In this document: positions 1 to 6,742 of the stretch, in pieces | Layout of the letters: each line of letters opens with the position of its first letter | How positions within the stretch are numbered: position 1 is the stretch's first letter | Assembly (NCBI GenBank): GCA_946482615.1 | Contig: CAMLSF010000125.1 | Span: 1-10,297 of the forward strand | Length of the DNA: 10,297 bases | Origin: an uncultured Chromatiaceae bacterium | GTDB lineage: Bacteria; Pseudomonadota; Gammaproteobacteria; Enterobacterales; Alteromonadaceae | Direction of reading: 5' to 3' | Notes under the pieces: generated by a model | Databases searched by the model: none | Seen by the model: the letters and a program-made list of their open reading frames with translations, nothing else | Told to the model about the DNA's origin: nothing | Translations under genes and position numbers: made by a program

Positions 1-38
1 TCCAGATGTTAAAGCATTAATCAGATAATAGTCTCAAG

Positions 39-305
39 TCAGCCGTGCGCTTTTTGCAATGGCTGTATTTGTTTGATATACAAATCTTTAAGAAACTCAG
101 GGGCTAAATCAGCACCATTTGGCCAGACCACAGTTTCAAGCTCAGGATCAACAGCTACTTTACGAAATACGGCTATGTCTTTCAAAGCTTCAAAAACAGC
201 ACCATTCAAAGCGCCGTCCAAATCCACTTCGCCCGAAGTACCATCGTCAAAGGCCACCCAAATTCTATAATTAGCCACGTATTTAGCAGCTTTAATATGT
301 AACAT
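39..305 (-). CDS. DUF2442 domain protein, likely partner of the upstream DUF4160 protein
   Basis: An 88-residue soluble protein with no signal peptide or membrane segment. It has the look of the DUF2442 family (NE0471 N-terminal-domain-like): an N-terminal beta-rich part with FDDG at about 19-22 and GEVDL at 25-29, and the C-terminal signature VVWPNGADLAPE at 59-70. The ATG is preceded by GGAG (complement of 312-315) with a 6-nt spacer. That GGAG lies inside the last codons of the DUF4160 gene, whose stop is only 3 nt upstream, so the two are almost certainly co-transcribed and translationally coupled. DUF2442 and DUF4160 genes are, from general knowledge, often neighbours and are suspected to form a toxin-antitoxin-like pair. 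The biochemical function is unknown to me. Family assignment is by recognition of motifs, without a search. Confidence 0.85.
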   Translation of the reverse strand: MLHIKAAKYVANYRIWVAFDDGTSGEVDLDGALNGAVFEALKDIAVFRKVAVDPELETVVWPNGADLAPEFLKDLYIKQIQPLQKAHG

Positions 306-308
306 TGT

Positions 309-566
309 TTACTCCAGTGGGGCTATATAATTCAGTGGCTCTCCGGCTTGGGCCCGTCGCCAGTTATCTTCTAATTCGCTCTGATGCAATGCAATCCATT
401 CCTGAACAAAGCTGGATGCTCGTTTAGGCAATTCCCCTTCCAGCAAGGTTCCATCAAATGAGAATAATGCCTCATAGCCCGAATATTTAGCGTGGAAATG
501 GGGTGGATTGTGATCATTAAAATACATAGCGATCAGTATTCCATAAAAACGACTGATAACTGGCAT
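309..566 (-). CDS. DUF4160 domain protein, possible toxin-like component
   Basis: An 85-residue soluble protein of typical length for the DUF4160 family. The family signature is clear: an N-terminal MPxISRFYGI start, then DHNPPHFHA at 18-26 with a histidine cluster (H19, H23, H25), then a helical second half with EWIALHQSEL at 56-65 and a closing NYIAPL. The histidines could bind metal or take part in catalysis, but this is inference. The start is firm: GAGGA (complement of 574-578) sits 7 nt before the ATG. The gene is followed after 3 nt by the DUF2442 gene and preceded, 68 nt upstream on the same strand, by a YefM-type antitoxin gene. Small size, pairing and neighbourhood fit a toxin-antitoxin module, though no activity can be read from the sequence. 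Confidence 0.85.
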   Translation of the reverse strand: MPVISRFYGILIAMYFNDHNPPHFHAKYSGYEALFSFDGTLLEGELPKRASSFVQEWIALHQSELEDNWRRAQAGEPLNYIAPLE

Positions 567-634
567 TTTATTGTCCTCAGCTTGATGCGGATCCCTTTAC
601 AGCCGATTTCTAAATACATCCAATTTTATATCAA

Positions 635-877
635 TCAAGTCTTATGGTTGGCTTGCACAGCTTTGAATTGTGCAATTGAGCGATTCAAATGCTCTGCATT
701 TGCAGGGGAACGCAATAAATGCACTGTTTCCATCAGGCTGTTGTAATAATTGAGGGACATCACAACGGCATCTTCTGCATCTCGACGAGAGATCAGCACT
801 GTATCAGCATCATTCATCACAGAATCTAACAACACATTTAAACTACATTCGGCTTCTGCAAAAGACACAGTTCTCAT
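635..877 (-). CDS. YefM/Phd-family antitoxin, apparently without its toxin
   Basis: An 80-residue protein that reads as a type II antitoxin of the YefM/Phd family. It begins MRTVSFAEAE, the N-terminal DNA-binding fold start, and continues with VLISRRDAEDAVVMSL (27-42), YNSL (45-48) and the hallmark LLRSPAN (54-60). Members normally repress their own operon as DNA-binding dimers and neutralise a YoeB/RelE-type RNase with the C-terminal tail. An in-frame ATG further upstream (1003) would add 42 residues, but the family starts here, and GGAAG (complement of 882-886) lies 4 nt before this ATG. The usual partner, a toxin gene overlapping or a few bases downstream, is absent: the 68 nt after the stop hold no such ORF, and the next gene is DUF4160. 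The tail after residue 70 is short and ends in NHKT, so the gene may be an orphan. Confidence 0.87.
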   Translation of the reverse strand: MRTVSFAEAECSLNVLLDSVMNDADTVLISRRDAEDAVVMSLNYYNSLMETVHLLRSPANAEHLNRSIAQFKAVQANHKT

Positions 878-907
878 AAAACTTCCGCATATGTAACTTA
901 TAAAACA

Positions 908-913
908 AGTATA
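908..913 (-). promoter_or_regulatory. Possible -10 box for the antitoxin gene
   Basis: On the minus strand the hexamer TATACT (5 of 6 to consensus) lies about 30 nt upstream of the antitoxin ATG. It is followed by an ACTT/AAGT inverted repeat with a 7-nt spacer (896-910), which could be part of an autoregulatory operator. No good -35 box is found at 16-18 nt, so this is a weak call. Confidence 0.25.
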
Positions 914-995
914 GGTGTAAAGCCCTGACTTACATAGTAACTGGAGCGGCCCGATTGATTCACTTTGATAAAACGCTGCAAGCAAAGTTTTCTTT

Positions 996-1400
996 TCATG
1001 CACCTAGTAATGATAGATGTTTCAGGCTGTGATATTTCAGTGCCAACAGCAGACAATGCTTGAATGGCGCGCCAGACACAGAAGCAGTTAACGGCAGAAC
1101 AATGGCTCGTTTTCCCTCATACTCAAATTCCTGCCGGTATATCTCTTTGAAAGTTTCGATCAGGCTGGTCTGGCAATGAAAGTAAACCTTAATAACATCA
1201 GGATCTTTTGGCTTCCAGTCGATTCGAATCGCGCTACCACCTTTGACCAGATAGCTGGCTTCCCCCCACTTCAGAGTTTCTTCCACTGCCCCTAGCGCAT
1301 TTTCCTCTGCAACGACAAAGATAAGTCGACGCACCTCTTCAAGCTGCTTTTGCGCCGCTAACGGATAGCTGGAGAATTGCTGCTGGATTTCAGGTTTCAC
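996..1400 (-). CDS. DUF1801 (YdhG-like) domain protein, GTG start
   Basis: A 134-residue soluble protein with the DUF1801/YdhG-like pattern: an N-terminal helix KPEIQQQFSSYP, then EETLKWGEASYLV (40-52), AIRIDWK (57-63) and KVYFHCQ (71-77). The family is small, of unsettled function, and has a fold related to frataxin-like proteins. I infer nothing more specific. A longer reading from an ATG at 1427 would add nine residues, but that ATG has no ribosome binding site. The GTG chosen here is preceded by GGAG with a 5-nt spacer, and the protein then starts with (M)KPEIQQ as relatives do. The gene follows the DUF3303 gene by 32 bp on the same strand and is probably co-transcribed with it. Its TGA stop overlaps an ATG that opens the spurious N-terminal extension of the antitoxin ORF. 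Confidence 0.8.
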   Translation of the reverse strand: MKPEIQQQFSSYPLAAQKQLEEVRRLIFVVAEENALGAVEETLKWGEASYLVKGGSAIRIDWKPKDPDVIKVYFHCQTSLIETFKEIYRQEFEYEGKRAIVLPLTASVSGAPFKHCLLLALKYHSLKHLSLLGA

Positions 1401-1432
1401 TGAATCTCCATCGGGGCGACGGTCCATAATGC

Positions 1433-1669
1433 TTAATCAAGAGGATAAAGCTCAAAATCAACAAACTCTTCCCACTTTTTAAACCACTGGTAAAACAGCG
1501 CTTCGTCATTCGACTCCATCAGCTGAAAACAGATGTTTTTCTCTGAATTCACCCATGAATTTAAGTAGTACAAGCCATCAGGAAACTGACGCCCTTTGGC
1601 GTTATACACTTTGTAGTTTTCTGCCATTAGCCCAGGTTTAAAGTTTTCTACGACCATGTATTTTTTCAA
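1433..1669 (-). CDS. DUF3303 domain protein, TTG start
   Basis: A 78-residue protein matching my memory of the DUF3303 family over its full length: KYMVVENFKPG near the N-terminus, GRQFPDGLYYLNSW (26-39), CFQLMESND (47-55) and a final WEEFVDFEL (66-74). It has an alternating alpha/beta look, like small dimeric ferredoxin-like (ABM/EthD-type) folds, with no membrane segment. The function is unknown. The start codon is TTG: AAGGA (complement of 1676-1680) stands exactly 6 nt before it, while the internal ATG at codon 5 has no such site. It is the first gene of the leftward accessory group and is followed by the DUF1801 gene. I found no convincing promoter in the AT-rich stretch upstream. Confidence 0.8.
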   Translation of the reverse strand: MKKYMVVENFKPGLMAENYKVYNAKGRQFPDGLYYLNSWVNSEKNICFQLMESNDEALFYQWFKKWEEFVDFELYPLD

Positions 1670-1839
1670 AGTGTGTCCTTATGTCTGCTAATACTTAGCA
1701 AAACACTGGCAAAAAATTACCAATAAAATAGCGTGCTAATTTCTGTGATTTTATTGTACTAAGTCCCTAAATTAACTTAGCTTTCTTTATTCAGCAACTT
1801 ATAAATAAAAGCTATCGGATAAGGCCAAAGACAATAGAC

Positions 1840-1864
1840 GGGCGCAGATAAACCGCGCCCCTAC
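1840..1864 (-). repeat. REP-like hairpin with GTAG head
   Basis: Read on the minus strand, the tetranucleotide GTAG (1864-1861) is followed directly by a hairpin: arm GGGCGC (1860-1855), a 9-nt middle, and arm GCGCCC (1845-1840). In minus-strand RNA the stem extends by a G-U and a G-C pair to 8 bp with a 5-nt loop. In plus-strand RNA one of these becomes an A-C mismatch. GTAG or GGAG followed by a GC-rich imperfect palindrome is the known layout of REP elements mobilised by RAYT transposases. The element is in the 239-bp gap 3' of prmC. No T-run follows, so it is not an intrinsic terminator. CCTAC and GTAGG form a further small palindrome at 1860-1870. Only one copy is in the window, so the repeat nature is inferred. 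The rest of this gap (1670-1839, 1871-1908) holds only weak AT-rich inverted repeats. Confidence 0.5.
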
Positions 1865-1908
1865 AGTAGGTTTTGAGAGAAATAATTCAAAGAAAAGAAA
1901 CACAAAAC

Positions 1909-2781
1909 TTAAGCGGGAAGCTGGCCACCGCTAATACGCCACTGGTCACCGTAGTCTTTTACCGATTGCACAGAGCTAAAACCTGCGTTGGTTAAAATCT
2001 GCTGTACAGCGTCGCTTTGCTGATAGCCGTGTTCCAGCCATAACCAGCCGGATGGCGTCAGAAATTGTGGGGCCTGACTGCAAATATGGCGGATATCAGC
2101 CAGGCCCTGCTCTGGCGCTACTAAAGCGGAGTCGGGCTCAAAACGTACATCGCCTAAGGCTAAATGCGGGTCTTGGGCATCTATATAAGGTGGGTTGCTG
2201 ACGATTAAATCAAACTGCTGGCCAGCTAAAGCTTCAAACCAGCTGCTTTGTTTGATCTGGCAATTGCTCAGCGCCAGAAGCTCAACATTCTGCCTTGCCA
2301 AAGCCACGGCATCGGGTTGTAAATCAACGCCCGTCACGGCCCAATCTGGCTTTTCTTTGGCTAAAGCCAAAGCTATAGCACCTGTGCCAGTGCCTAAATC
2401 CAGCACTTTGGCCTGAGCTGGCAAGGGCAAAGCCAGGCATTGTTCTACTAAGAGTTCGGTGTCTGGTCTGGGTATTAAAGTGCAACGGGCAACAGCAAGT
2501 TTAAAATCCCAGAAATACCAATGGCCTAAGATATGTGCCAAAGGCTCGCCAGTCAGACGACGGGTCAATACAGGTTCTAACAACTGCAACTGTGCCTGGG
2601 TAAGCTCACGCTCCGGATACAAGATTAAATTGGTGGCATTAATATCCAGCACTTCCAGCAGAATACGCCGGGCTTCCTGTTTTGCATCCGCAGGCACAGG
2701 GCCGGTTTCAAGCAAGGGAGTGAGTAACGCAGTAGCCTGTTGCAGCCACTGCGTTAAGGTAGGATTGTTAACGGTTTTCAT
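1909..2781 (-). CDS. prmC: Peptide chain release factor N5-glutamine methyltransferase
   Basis: This enzyme transfers a methyl group from S-adenosylmethionine to the glutamine of the GGQ motif of release factors RF1 and RF2 in the cytosol, which raises their termination efficiency. The 290 residues (E. coli has 277) show an N-terminal helical domain that recognises the release factor (about 1-100), the linker [11 protein letters not shown] (103-113), the SAM-binding motif [16 protein letters not shown] (126-141), the acidic VDLQPDA (152-158), and the catalytic NPPY (196-199) that holds the glutamine amide. The ATG lies inside the end of prfA, with a 14-bp overlap in another frame and no strong ribosome binding site of its own, so translation is probably coupled to prfA, whose product is its substrate. 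It is last in the hemA-prfA-prmC operon, and no clear terminator is visible downstream. Confidence 0.97.
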   Translation of the reverse strand: MKTVNNPTLTQWLQQATALLTPLLETGPVPADAKQEARRILLEVLDINATNLILYPERELTQAQLQLLEPVLTRRLTGEPLAHILGHWYFWDFKLAVARCTLIPRPDTELLVEQCLALPLPAQAKVLDLGTGTGAIALALAKEKPDWAVTGVDLQPDAVALARQNVELLALSNCQIKQSSWFEALAGQQFDLIVSNPPYIDAQDPHLALGDVRFEPDSALVAPEQGLADIRHICSQAPQFLTPSGWLWLEHGYQQSDAVQQILTNAGFSSVQSVKDYGDQWRISGGQLPA

Positions 2782-3859
2782 CAGCCAAAGCAGCTAACAG
2801 ATCGGCCTGATGTTCATGGCTTAATGGGCCAATCACCAGATCTAAATCCCCTTCCATTACGTCTAATAAACGGTAGATGGTCAGGTTAATACGGTGATCC
2901 GTTAAACGGCCTTGCGGGAAGTTGTAAGTACGGATACGTTCAGAACGATCACCACTGCCGACTAAAGAGCGGCGGGTCGATTCTTCCTGTAAGCGGCGTT
3001 TTTCATCTTCAGCTGCCTGAATACGCGACTGCAACACGGCCATAGCCCGGGCCCGGTTTTTATGCTGCGACCTTTCGTCCTGACACTCCACCACTATACC
3101 TGTAGGCAAGTGAGTGATACGAATGGCTGAGTCTGTTCTGTTGACGTGCTGACCACCGGCACCAGAGGCGCGGTAGGTATCTACTTTTAAATCTGCCGGA
3201 TTAATTTCTATGGCTTCGCTTTCCGGTACTTCCGGCATGATGGCCACGGTACAAGCTGAGGTATGCACCCTGCCCTGAGATTCAGTGGCCGGCACCCGTT
3301 GGACGCGGTGACCACCGGATTCAAATTTTAAAATACCGTACGCGCCTTCGCCCTGAATGCTGGCGATCACTTCTTTGTAGCCACCGTGTTCGCCGTCGTT
3401 ACAGCTGATAATTTCAACTTTCCAGCGTTTGCGTTCACAAAAACGGCTGTACATACGGAATACGTCGCCAGCAAAAATAGCGGCTTCGTCACCACCGGCA
3501 CCGGCACGAATTTCAAGGAAACAGCTGTTGCTGTCGTTCGGATCTTTAGGTAACAACAGAATTTGTAAGTCCTGATCCAGTTGCTCTATGCGTTCTTTGG
3601 CGGCTTTGAACTCTTCCTGCGCCATATCACGCATATCCGGATCTGAGTCTTTCATCATTTCTTCAGCGCTGACTAAGTCGTCCTGCGCCTGACGGTATAA
3701 GCCAAAGGTTTTGCTCAACTCTTCCAGCTGGCTATATTCTTTGGACAGTTCCCGAAAACGACTTTGGTCAGAAATTACGCCAGCGTCACTTAATAACGCC
3801 TGAACTTCTTCATAACGTTCGACCAGAGCTTCGAGTTTGCGGTACACCGATTCTTTCAT
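2768..3859 (-). CDS. prfA: Peptide chain release factor 1 (RF1)
   Basis: RF1 ends translation at UAA and UAG codons by entering the ribosomal A site and triggering peptidyl-tRNA hydrolysis. The protein has 363 residues (E. coli 360). Domain 1 is helical (1-110), followed by the core [16 protein letters not shown] (115-130). The stop-codon recognition tripeptide is PAT (190-192), the RF1-type PxT rather than the SPF of RF2, and the catalytic loop [13 protein letters not shown] has GGQ at 235-237. Q237 is the residue expected to be methylated by PrmC, encoded next. Further conserved parts are DERSQHKN (261-268) and [12 protein letters not shown] (312-323). The gene starts 19 bp after hemA with only a weak AGGTA some 13 nt before the ATG, so expression probably depends on readthrough from hemA. 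The 3' end overlaps prmC. Confidence 0.98.
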   Translation of the reverse strand: MKESVYRKLEALVERYEEVQALLSDAGVISDQSRFRELSKEYSQLEELSKTFGLYRQAQDDLVSAEEMMKDSDPDMRDMAQEEFKAAKERIEQLDQDLQILLLPKDPNDSNSCFLEIRAGAGGDEAAIFAGDVFRMYSRFCERKRWKVEIISCNDGEHGGYKEVIASIQGEGAYGILKFESGGHRVQRVPATESQGRVHTSACTVAIMPEVPESEAIEINPADLKVDTYRASGAGGQHVNRTDSAIRITHLPTGIVVECQDERSQHKNRARAMAVLQSRIQAAEDEKRRLQEESTRRSLVGSGDRSERIRTYNFPQGRLTDHRINLTIYRLLDVMEGDLDLVIGPLSHEHQADLLAALADENR

Positions 3860-3878
3860 GTTGTTTCTATTTACCTGA

Positions 3879-5126
3879 TTACAGATCTAACAAAGTGTTG
3901 ATCAAAGATTGTTGTTGAGGCTGCTCGTCCTGCAGTAACTGTCTGAGCGCTTTAGTTGGTGCATGCATCAACCTGTTGCTGAGTTTAGTCGCAAGTTCAG
4001 CCATTACTTTTTCCGGGTCCTGCCCTGCTGCAATTTGTTTGCCCGCTTTGGCCAGTAATTCGTCACGTATGGCTTCGCCTTTGTCGCGATAATCACGCAC
4101 TACATCCAATTGGCCATGCAAACTCAGCCACTGACTGAATTCTGTCACGCCCTGCAAAATCATTTGCTCGGCTTCTGCTGCTGCTTCCTGCCTGTTCTGC
4201 AGGTTTTGCAGCACTATGGATTGCAAGTCATCCACTGTATACAAATAAGCGTCTTCCAGCTCTGCCACTTGTTCTTCAATATCACGGGGCACAGCTAAAT
4301 CGACAAAAAACATCGGTTTATGGCGGCGTTTTTTCAGCGCCTGTTCCACCATACCTTTACCGACTATAGGCAAGGTACTGGCGGTTGAACTAATAACCAC
4401 ATCGGCATTGGCTAAAGCTTGTGGCACCTGAGCCAGGCTGACCGCTTCACCGTTAAACAAACTGGCTAAAGCCGCAGCTTTGTCATAAGAGCGATTCGCC
4501 ACGGTAATTTTTTCTGCGCCCTGCTCTAATAAATGTTTGGCGACCAGTTCTATGGTCTCACCTGCACCAATCAGCAGCACTTTGACTTTACCAAGCTGAC
4601 CAAAGATTTGCCGCGCCAGACTCACAGCAGCAAAAGCGACAGAGACTGCACTGGCGCCTATGTCGGTTTCAGTACGAACCTGCTTGGCCACTGAAAAGGT
4701 CTTTTGAAACAAACGTTCAAAAGCCGGATTAATAGTACCGGCCTGACGGGAATGGCTATAGGCCTGCTTCACTTGCCCCAGAATTTGTGGTTCACCCAGT
4801 ACTAAAGAATCCAGGCCGCAAGCCACACGCATTAAATGACTGCTGGCCTGCTGATCCTGATGCAGGTATAAATGATGCTGCAATTCGGCTAAGTCCAACT
4901 GATGAAATTTGCTCAGCCAGTCAATTACTTGTTTCGATTGTTCGGGGCTGCCGCTAAAATACAGCTCAGTTCTGTTACAGGTAGACAAAATCACAGCGTC
5001 AGACACCCGGGTCGTCGTCGTCAGATCCCGTAAGGCGTCCAAAATTTGTTCAGGCGCAAAAGCCACCTGCTCACGTAAAGAGACAGGCGCAGTTTTATGA
5101 TTAATACCTAAAGCAAAAATGGTCAT
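3879..5126 (-). CDS. hemA: Glutamyl-tRNA reductase
   Basis: This is the NADPH-dependent enzyme that reduces glutamyl-tRNA(Glu) to glutamate-1-semialdehyde, the first committed step of C5-pathway heme and tetrapyrrole synthesis. Its 415 residues match the usual length of about 420. The N-terminal catalytic domain begins [19 protein letters not shown] and has the nucleophile C50 in STCNRTELY (48-56). [15 protein letters not shown] lies at 106-120. The nucleotide-binding domain has VLLIGAGE (183-190) and the conserved VANRS (209-213) and STAS (247-250). The C-terminal dimerisation helices run from about 300 to the end. The ATG follows AGGTGA directly, a match to the 3' part of the Shine-Dalgarno complement. 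It is the first gene of the operon with prfA and prmC and diverges from lolB, the arrangement seen in E. coli. A possible -10 box TACAAT is at 5179-5184. Confidence 0.98.
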   Translation of the reverse strand: MTIFALGINHKTAPVSLREQVAFAPEQILDALRDLTTTTRVSDAVILSTCNRTELYFSGSPEQSKQVIDWLSKFHQLDLAELQHHLYLHQDQQASSHLMRVACGLDSLVLGEPQILGQVKQAYSHSRQAGTINPAFERLFQKTFSVAKQVRTETDIGASAVSVAFAAVSLARQIFGQLGKVKVLLIGAGETIELVAKHLLEQGAEKITVANRSYDKAAALASLFNGEAVSLAQVPQALANADVVISSTASTLPIVGKGMVEQALKKRRHKPMFFVDLAVPRDIEEQVAELEDAYLYTVDDLQSIVLQNLQNRQEAAAEAEQMILQGVTEFSQWLSLHGQLDVVRDYRDKGEAIRDELLAKAGKQIAAGQDPEKVMAELATKLSNRLMHAPTKALRQLLQDEQPQQQSLINTLLDL

Positions 5127-5158
5127 TCACCTGTGTGGCCCGTTTCAAAAAAACCGGC

Positions 5159-5184
5159 ATTCGCCAAAAAGAGGGCGAATTGTA
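5159..5184. promoter_or_regulatory. Inverted repeat and possible hemA -10 box in the hemA-lolB divergent region
   Basis: ATTCGCC (5159-5165) and GGCGAAT (5174-5180) form a perfect 7-bp inverted repeat around an 8-nt A-rich centre. On the minus strand the hexamer TACAAT (5179-5184, 5 of 6 to the -10 consensus) overlaps its upstream edge by two bases, which would place the hemA start site inside the repeat. No good -35 box accompanies it. The repeat could be an operator or, in the hemA transcript, a 5' hairpin; a run of seven T follows 5 nt after the stem on that strand. The role is inferred only. Confidence 0.35.
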
Positions 5185-5226
5185 CGAAAAAGCCCAAACT
5201 AAAAAAAGCGTAGAGAAGGAATTAGT

Positions 5227-5838
5227 GTGTTTGCAGCGATAAAAACTGGTTGTTTTGTAGTTTTCAGTCTGATTTTGACAGGTTGTGCCAGCCACAGCAG
5301 CCAGCTAAAACCAGTTATTCCCCTGTCAGCTCAACAGCGCCAACTGCAATTAGAGCAATTGCATGAGTTTACTCTGACCGGAGCTTTAGGGGTAAAAGCA
5401 CCTCAGGAGAGCGTCAGCGGCAGTTTAAACTGGCAACAACAAGGGCCTTATTTTCAGGCCAGCATGACCAACTTTGTCGGTATTAGTATTTTTGAGCTGG
5501 AAACCGACGCCCGTGGCGCGACGGTCAAAGCAGATGGCGAAACTCATCAGGCTCAGTCAGCCAGTGCGCTGCTGGATTATTTATCCGGCTGGAGTTTACC
5601 TATTGAAGAAATGCCGCTGTGGCTCAAAGGTGTGGCAAGCTCAGAGAGTTTTAATCACCAATGGGACGCACAAGGCCGTTTAACCAGTTTTACGCTAAAA
5701 GACAGCCAGCAGCGTGACTGGCAGGTCAGTTACAGCGAGTTTTTCCCTGATGCCTTAGCTTTACCCAAACGTATTCAACTGGATTCAAAAGCAGATGGCA
5801 GCCGAATTAAACTGGTGGTGCGTAAATGGCAACTTTAA
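5227..5838 (+). CDS. lolB: Outer-membrane lipoprotein receptor LolB, GTG start
   Basis: LolB is itself a lipoprotein of the outer membrane. It accepts lipoproteins from the periplasmic carrier LolA and inserts them into the inner leaflet. The 203 residues (E. coli 207) begin with a lipoprotein signal peptide: K6, hydrophobic stretch 8-17, lipobox LTGC with the lipidated cysteine at C20. Position +2 is alanine, so there is no inner-membrane retention signal. The mature part fits the LolB fold, with FTLTGALGVK (48-57), SGSLNWQ (64-70), the loop FVGISIFELE (83-92) in the region of the exposed hydrophobic loop needed for insertion, and PLWLKG (130-135). The start is GTG, with GAAGGA ending 6 nt before it. 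The gene overlaps ispE by 13 bp and diverges from hemA, as in many gammaproteobacteria. Confidence 0.95.
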   Translation: MFAAIKTGCFVVFSLILTGCASHSSQLKPVIPLSAQQRQLQLEQLHEFTLTGALGVKAPQESVSGSLNWQQQGPYFQASMTNFVGISIFELETDARGATVKADGETHQAQSASALLDYLSGWSLPIEEMPLWLKGVASSESFNHQWDAQGRLTSFTLKDSQQRDWQVSYSEFFPDALALPKRIQLDSKADGSRIKLVVRKWQL

Positions 5839-6671
5839 CTTTATCAGCGCCGGCCAAACTGAATTTATTTTTACATATCACAGGCCGCAGGGCCGATGGA
5901 TACCACAATCTGCAAACTTTGTTTCAAATGCTCGATTGTGGTGACCAGTTGAGTTTCACACTGACCACGGATGGTGAAATCCAGTTTAGTTGTTCAGATA
6001 AAAGCATAGAAAACGACAGCAACTTAGTAGTTCGCGCAGCCAGATTATTACAGCCATTAGCTCCCCAAAATGCGGGCGTACAGATTTATCTGGATAAAAA
6101 AGTGCCGATGGGCGGCGGCTTAGGCGGCGGCTCGTCTGATGCCGCCACGACACTGCTGGCATTAAACCAGTTATGGCAACTTCAGCTGTCGAACGCAGAG
6201 CTTTGTGAACTGGGCTTAAAATTAGGTGCCGATGTGCCTGTATTTGTGTTCGGAAAAACCGCCTTCGCCGAAGGAGTGGGAGAAAAATTACAACCTGTCA
6301 GTTTGCCGGAAAATTATTACCTGATTGTGACGCCTGATGTGCATGTCAGCACGGCTGAAGTCTTTGGCAATCCTGATTTAATCCGCAATACGCCCATCAT
6401 GTCGGTCAAAGATCTACTAGACTGTGAGTGGAAAAATGACTGTGAAACTCTGGTGAAGCGGCTCTACCCCGAGGTTGCAATGGTACTGAACTGGTTGATA
6501 GAATACGCGCCGTCCCGAATGACAGGTACCGGCGCCAGTGTATTTGCCGAGTTCCAGGATGAATTAAGTGCCCGTCAAACCCTGGCAAAATTACCGCCTC
6601 AATGGCGTGGTTTTGTTGCTAAAGGGGTCAATCAGTCTGCTGTCCTGACTGAATTGGAACAAGCCGTATGA
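5826..6671 (+). CDS. ispE: 4-diphosphocytidyl-2-C-methyl-D-erythritol kinase
   Basis: IspE phosphorylates the 2-hydroxyl of CDP-methylerythritol with ATP, a middle step of the MEP pathway for isoprenoids, in the cytosol. The 281 residues (E. coli 283) are a GHMP kinase: [12 protein letters not shown] (7-18) with the catalytic lysine K11, DGYH (24-27), the glycine-rich ATP loop [14 protein letters not shown] (94-107), GADVPVF (134-140) with the catalytic aspartate D136, and the C-terminal motif MTGTGASVF (232-240). The ATG lies within the last codons of lolB (13-bp overlap) with GGTGG about 7 nt ahead, so the two are co-translated. The spacer to prs is 71 bp and carries a hairpin. In some relatives such as Pseudomonas a glutamine tRNA gene stands here, but none is present. 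Confidence 0.97.
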   Translation: MATLTLSAPAKLNLFLHITGRRADGYHNLQTLFQMLDCGDQLSFTLTTDGEIQFSCSDKSIENDSNLVVRAARLLQPLAPQNAGVQIYLDKKVPMGGGLGGGSSDAATTLLALNQLWQLQLSNAELCELGLKLGADVPVFVFGKTAFAEGVGEKLQPVSLPENYYLIVTPDVHVSTAEVFGNPDLIRNTPIMSVKDLLDCEWKNDCETLVKRLYPEVAMVLNWLIEYAPSRMTGTGASVFAEFQDELSARQTLAKLPPQWRGFVAKGVNQSAVLTELEQAV

Positions 6672-6675
6672 CGCA

Positions 6676-6701
6676 CAGCAGGCGACATAAAAAGCCTGCT
6701 G
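6676..6701 (+). repeat. Hairpin between ispE and prs
   Basis: CAGCAGGC (6676-6683) and GCCTGCTG (6694-6701) form a perfect 8-bp GC-rich stem with a 10-nt A-rich loop, starting 5 nt after the ispE stop. The sequence after it is CATTATTAACC, with no T-run, so it is not a normal intrinsic terminator. It may stabilise or limit the upstream transcript, or mark a processing site ahead of prs. No 16-bp PurR-type operator is visible here. Confidence 0.6.
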
Positions 6702-6742
6702 CATTATTAACCGGACTCACAAACTGCCCTGAGGATCCTACC

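Noticed and set aside
567..634. Remnant of a YoeB/RelE toxin after the antitoxin
   Set aside because: Translation of the 68 nt in all three frames shows no toxin-like motif. A short ORF beginning at ATG there is in a different frame from DUF4160 and resembles nothing I know.
878..1003. In-frame 42-residue N-terminal extension of the YefM-type antitoxin, with its ATG overlapping the DUF1801 stop codon
   Set aside because: The family begins at MRTVSF, a good ribosome binding site precedes the ATG at 877, and the extension has no recognisable domain.
1695..1815. Weak inverted repeats (TTAGCA/TGCTAA, CTAAGT/ACTTAG, AGCTTT/AAAGCT) in the prmC-DUF3303 gap
   Set aside because: They are six-base arms in AT-rich DNA with variable spacing, as expected by chance. 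None is followed by a T-run in a way that makes a terminator.
2195..2797. Rightward ORFs opposite prmC
   Set aside because: Their composition is serine- and alanine-rich antisense of a clear prmC frame, with no family resemblance.
5101..5295. Leftward 64-residue ORF across the hemA-lolB divergent region
   Set aside because: It overlaps the hemA start, the promoter region and the lolB signal sequence, has no ribosome binding site of note, and is explained as a shadow of the opposite strand.
6668..6742. Longer prs reading frame starting at an ATG overlapping the ispE stop
   Set aside because: Prs proteins begin with MPDMK, which matches the GTG at 6743 with GAGGA 7 nt upstream. The extra 25 residues would be encoded by the hairpin region and look non-coding.
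6672..6742. A tRNA gene between ispE and prs, as found in some relatives
   Set aside because: The spacer is only 71 bp, and I see no acceptor stem, TTC loop or anticodon arm. The only structure is the 8-bp hairpin.
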